From Puccinellia tenuiflora (taxonomy: Eukaryota > Streptophyta > Magnoliopsida > Poales > Poaceae), in the NCBI GenBank assembly GCA_012064385.1, contig QRDG01001992.1, forward strand, positions 434,001-498,000: a DNA stretch of 64,000 nucleotides, given 5' to 3'. Position 1 is the first letter of the stretch. Each line of letters starts with the position of its first letter. Under the pieces are notes generated by a model. That model did not search any database. It was given only the letters and a program-made list of their open reading frames with translations, and was not told the origin of the DNA. A program made the position numbers and the translations under genes. This document shows positions 60,041-64,000 of the stretch, piece by piece.

Positions 60041-61137
60041 ACGGAAGGCCTTTAAAAAGCTTCTATGGGTCATGGTAACAAGTGGTATTTGTAATCTGTA
60101 ATAAAAATGGCAGCAAGCAAACATGTAACAAAAGTGACTAGAAACGGTGTTTTGATGATTGGAAACAAGGCCTAGGGATCCTACTTTCGCTAGGGATCTC
60201 TCTAAACATGTTAGCACAACTGGAAGCATGCAAGTGCTACTCGGAATTATCCTTCTCCTTGATATAACAAGGGTACTATGCGTAGGGCTACAAAAGCACA
60301 CCTCAAAGTCTGAGTAAACAAACACCACAATTCCACAAAGAATAAACATGGTAAATATCACTCTAGATAATTGTCAAGGAGTCACACGCGCGCCCCGTCT
60401 GTCACCAAGGCTTTGTGTTGTCACAACTCCGGAAATTATACTAGACAAACCAATTAAGTAGCATAACATTACATAAAAATTCAGCCGTACTAACAATACT
60501 CACGATCACATAAAGATCACCATGGTAGAGAGAGATAACCACATAGCTACAGTAGAGCCCTCAGCCTCGATGAAGAACTACTCCTGGCGCATCATGGGAG
60601 GCAGCAACGGCGATGAAGATGGCTCTGGGGGCAATTCCCAATCCCGGCAGGGTGCCGGAACAGGAACTTCTGTCCCCCGAATTAGGGTTTTTGGTGGCGG
60701 CGGCGCTCAGATGTGTTTCTGGAGAAAAGCTTCGATGTTCCAGCGTTTTTAGGTCAGGAGCAAATATATAGGCGAAGAGGCGGCGCGAGGGGATGGACGA
60801 GCTGTCCAGGTGGCACCCGGCCGCTACCCCAGGTCCAACCGCGCCTAGGTGGCACCTGGAGGCTGTGGGCCTCCCCTGGACTTGTCCTTCTGGCTCCCGG
60901 AGTCTTCTGGCGAAAAAGAATTTCTGTAATTTTTTTAGATTTTTCTGAGCACTTTGGATTTTGGACCTTTTCTGCAATGCACAGACATAATAAACAGAAA
61001 CTGGCACTGGGCATCTTGTCAATAGGTTAGTCCAATAAAATATGCCAAAATGATGTAAAACATTATAAAAACATGTGGCAATGATATATAATCAAGCATG
61101 GAACATAAAAAATTATAGATACGTCGGAGACGTATCA
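60041..61137 (-). repeat. Truncated 3' LTR of an Athila-like gypsy element
   Basis: On the minus strand it begins TGATACGTCTCCGACGTATC at 61137, directly after a polypurine tract, and runs about 1.1 kb. It includes a CTATATATTTGC promoter-like box near 60770 and a leader with CCCTAATTCGGGGG. The terminal part of the LTR is missing because the sequence joins the BARE-like leader at about 60040. Its first roughly 110 bases are very similar to those of the LTR at 8842. Confidence 0.82.
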
Positions 61138-61803
61138 GCATCCCCAAGCTTAACTCCTACTCGTCCTCGAGTAGGTAAGTGATAACAAAATAATTTTTGA
61201 AGTGACATGCTACCAATCACAGTCTTGATCATGTAATCATGTAAAGCATATGAACTGAATGCATTGATCCAAAACAAAGGTTCAATGAATGAAACAAACA
61301 ATAATTAACCAGGTGTAACATCTAAGCAAGAATTTACTAGAAAAGAGTACCTTCGAGATTTAAAAGTATAACACTTGACAATGATTGATATCTCACAAAG
61401 CAATATTAGTTCAACAAAGGAGTTTGGCCAATGCAAAGGAAGATTTAAGTTTCAGCAAAGAGCTTCAACTTGCAACTTGTTTATCTCAAGATAAAGTCAA
61501 TACAAAGTTTTCACAGTTAGACACAAAGATAACATGAAGTAAAACATGAACCAAAGTTGATACCAAGTGATTGCTTGAGGGGGTTAAGAAGGAAGAGGAA
61601 GACTGACTCAACATAAAAGTAAAAGAAGGATCTTCGCAGAGGGAAGCAGGGATTAATCATGTGCTAGAGCTTATTTTTTATTTTTTATTTTTTTGATAGA
61701 AGTAAAACAGTTTTGAGACATGCATGCTTTCGTCAACGACTTCACAGCAAATAAACTAGCTAGTCCCCCATTTCAAGCAAGGTTTTTAGACTGTTGAGAG
61801 CGG
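61138..61803 (-). mobile_element. 3' internal region and polypurine tract of the Athila-like element
   Basis: AAGCTTGGGGATGC (minus strand, 61151-61138) is the polypurine tract. Just upstream, CTACTCGAGGACGAGTAGGAG forms a perfect palindromic arm, typical of the end of this type of element. The domain is AT-rich and non-coding. It is interrupted at 61803 by the solo LTR and may resume at 63326. Confidence 0.72.
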
Positions 61804-63320
61804 TGATGACCCACAAGTGTAGGGGATCTATCGTAGTCCTTTCGATAAGTAAGAGTGTCGAACCCAACGAGGAGCAGAAGGTGTTGACAAGTAGATCTCA
61901 GCAAGGTTTTACTGCAAGCACTAAAAGAGAAATATTTTTGGAGTTTTGACATAAAGAACAAATAAAGAGCAAGTAAATAAAAGAGTGCTACAATAATTGC
62001 AGCAAATATCCCAATCCTTTTAAGCTCAAAGGACATGCCGGTTGTGTTACTTATGATGACTAAAACGTTCTCGTGGACACATGAGAATTCCTGCCTAGCC
62101 ATTTTCACTGCACGCCGGTGATTAATCTTCAATGTTTTGATAAAGTGTTGTGTGGATGAACCTACGCTAATGCACCGCCCTTACTTGGACAAATACATAC
62201 TTGTGATTAAACCCCTTGCAAGCATCCGCAACTACAAGAAAGTAATTAAGATAAAAACCTAACCACAACCTTAAACTCCAAGATCCTACACTCCCTAGTG
62301 CACTAGTTCGCGAATTGGGGTTTCTGTCACTCCTGCAACCCTACCATAGGCAAACTAAATACACCATGCATTCCCCTAGGCCCTTTGAAAGGTGAAGTAT
62401 CATGTAGTCGACGTTCACATGATACCACTAGAGAAATAACACCACAGCATACATCAAACAATTAAATATTACTCAACATTATGCAATTACTAGCAACTAG
62501 GCTTTCCCCATGTCCTCAAGAACCAAACGAACTACTCACAAGACATCATATAGATCATGATCAGAGGTGTTATGAACATGGGTAACAATCTGATTGTAAT
62601 GATAAATCACCGATAAAACTCTCAAGCATCAACTACAAGTGGTAATCAACACCCGGGATACGATTCCGGTGAACTAAAAACAACACAATGATAATTGCCA
62701 CAACGAGATGAGATGGGATGGCGGCGATGATGATGGTGCTGATGGTGGAGATGATGTTGATGATGATCCCGATGATGCCCGGCGTGATGGCGATGACGAT
62801 GGCGGCGATTCCCCCCCTCCGGGAGGGAAATTCCCCGGCAGTTTTCTCCCTGCCGGAGCTCTTCTTCTCTCTGTCTGGTTTGCGCCTCGTGGAGGCGGCG
62901 GAAAAATTATTCGTCGATGCCCCCCCGATGATTTTAGGTCAAAGGGTAGTAGTACGCCGAAGGGGAGCCGGAGGGGGGCCATAGGGGCCAGGGGCGGGTC
63001 CCACCCACGGCCTGGGGTGGACCCGCGGCTGGGGGCCGCCCCTGCTCCCTGGAGCTCGCCTCCGTGCGCCCTTTTGACTCTGTGACTCATTTCCCAAAAT
63101 ATTATCCTCCAAATTTTTCTGGAATTTTTGGAGCTTCCGACGTCAGGTATCTTGACAGGTACTTTTCCAGCTGATTCCGGGCTCCGGCAGATGAATCCCC
63201 AATAATTGCAAAACATGCAAAATAAGGTAAAATAACATAAGTATTGCATCATAATATAAAATATATCGATGAATAAAGATAAATTATGATGTAAAATAGT
63301 GATGCAAAATGGACGTATCA
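61804..63320 (-). repeat. Solo LTR of a Ty3/gypsy element with perfect target duplication
   Basis: On the minus strand it begins TGATACGTCCATTTTGCATC at 63320 and ends CTTGTGGGTCATCA at 61804 (1517 bp). The 5-bp duplication AGCGG flanks both ends (61799-61803 and 63321-63325). A single LTR with an intact duplication means that the internal domain and one LTR were removed by unequal recombination. A GC-rich leader occupies 62800-63080, and the GATGAT-rich part (62700-62800) is a simple-sequence tract. Confidence 0.92.
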
Positions 63321-63325
63321 AGCGG

Positions 63326-64000
63326 CTGGTTTTAGAGGAACGAGTACATTCCTCTTTCTCCTTTGTTTCACCACTAACCAATGTTGAGCTGATTTCTCAG
63401 ATTTTCATTGTGCGGAGGAGAATGGTGAGTTATATTTATATTTTGCTTAATCCGCTCTCAGGTAAATTCAAGTGAGGACGTGAAGCATCAACACCGGGTG
63501 AAAGGGGGGAAATGACCTTGCTTGTCACATGTTATATCTAGCTTCCTACTGCTTCCTCATGAGCTGAAAAACAGAGACACAAAAAGGAGAATTTTGAAAG
63601 TTTAAAGATAGCACATGAAAAATTTACTTGGAGTGGCAAGGAAATAGCACATGTAGGTAGGTATGGTGGACACAAATGGCAAAGATATTTGGCTCAGGGA
63701 GTTGGAGGCACGAGAAGTATTCCCTCTCAGTACGGAATTTTGGGCTTAGCAGGATATCAAGCAAACACATAACATCAACTTGGTTCAATGAATGACTACA
63801 GATATACATTATGCATAACTACTAGACTTCACACCGTCTACCTTGTTAGCCAAACCAACACTTTGCAAAAAGAATATCTAGACTTTGAGAGCTACCAAGC
63901 AGGACAAGCACCACAATTTTAAAGCTTTACGGCAGTTCTTTACTAATCTATTCTTAATAGATGATCCACAAGTTTAAGCATTAATATACTTCATATCTCT
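63326..64000. other. Sequence right of the solo LTR, no gene recognised
   Basis: It probably continues the internal domain of the Athila-like element for some distance, because the solo LTR is inserted in it. No coding frame with motifs is seen up to the window end. Confidence 0.4.

Noticed and set aside
60522..61030. Overlapping frames in the truncated gypsy LTR
   Set aside because: They lie in the GC-rich LTR leader of a recognised retroelement and lack motifs.
62674..63381. 235-codon minus-strand frame and 125-codon plus-strand frame in the solo LTR
   Set aside because: Driven by GATGAT simple sequence and a GC-rich leader within a defined solo LTR.

Overview
The window looks like nuclear DNA from a cool-season grass (Pooideae; Triticeae or a close relative such as oat). 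The evidence is multi-exon genes with GT-AG introns, a BARE-1/Angela/WIS-type Copia LTR, Sabrina/WHAM-like Athila-type Ty3 LTRs that begin TGATACGTC, and many grass-type MITEs, MULEs, hATs and Helitrons. The species call is an inference from recalled repeat families and was not searched.

Three protein-coding genes are well supported. (1) The minus strand from the left edge to 4890 carries SAE1, the small subunit of the SUMO E1 enzyme. Nine exons are visible and the last coding exon lies off the left edge. (2) The plus strand, 30266-40751, carries an 11-exon gene (584 aa) joining an RS-like basic/serine-rich N-terminus, GPALPP-like motifs, a J-domain with an intact HPD triad, and a C-terminal DUF3752/GPALPP1 domain. 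(3) The minus strand, 50514-56614, carries a 9-exon alpha/beta-hydrolase of the plant lipase-like family (738 aa) with a membrane-spanning N-terminal part and a Ser-Asp-His triad. The exon phases of genes 2 and 3 close exactly. The visible exons of SAE1 keep one frame throughout.

Most other DNA is transposable elements. From 5.6 to 14.5 kb there is a MULE with a 9-bp target duplication, a fold-back MITE, a short Helitron, a truncated LTR, an Athila-like 5' LTR with its primer-binding site and a frameshifted ORF, and a Tourist-like MITE. A complete, young, gag-only Copia element occupies 14486-25418 on the minus strand, with two 2.5-kb LTRs and a CTCGC target duplication. From 25.8 to 29.65 kb there is a probable gene-capturing Helitron carrying a second, nested Helitron. 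The DnaJ gene's introns hold a non-autonomous hAT, a decayed Ty3/gypsy element with gag remnants, a Stowaway MITE and a Ty3-like LTR. From about 41.4 to 49.3 kb no confident gene is visible, but GC-rich first-exon-like modules on the minus strand recur in degenerate copies. From 58.06 to 63.33 kb a BARE-like 5' LTR and leader run directly into a truncated gypsy 3' LTR. That element's internal domain is interrupted by a solo LTR with a perfect AGCGG duplication.

No tRNA, rRNA, CRISPR array or bacterial operon was seen. The three genes show no functional link to each other: one acts in SUMO activation, one is probably nuclear or spliceosome-associated, and one is a membrane lipase-like enzyme.
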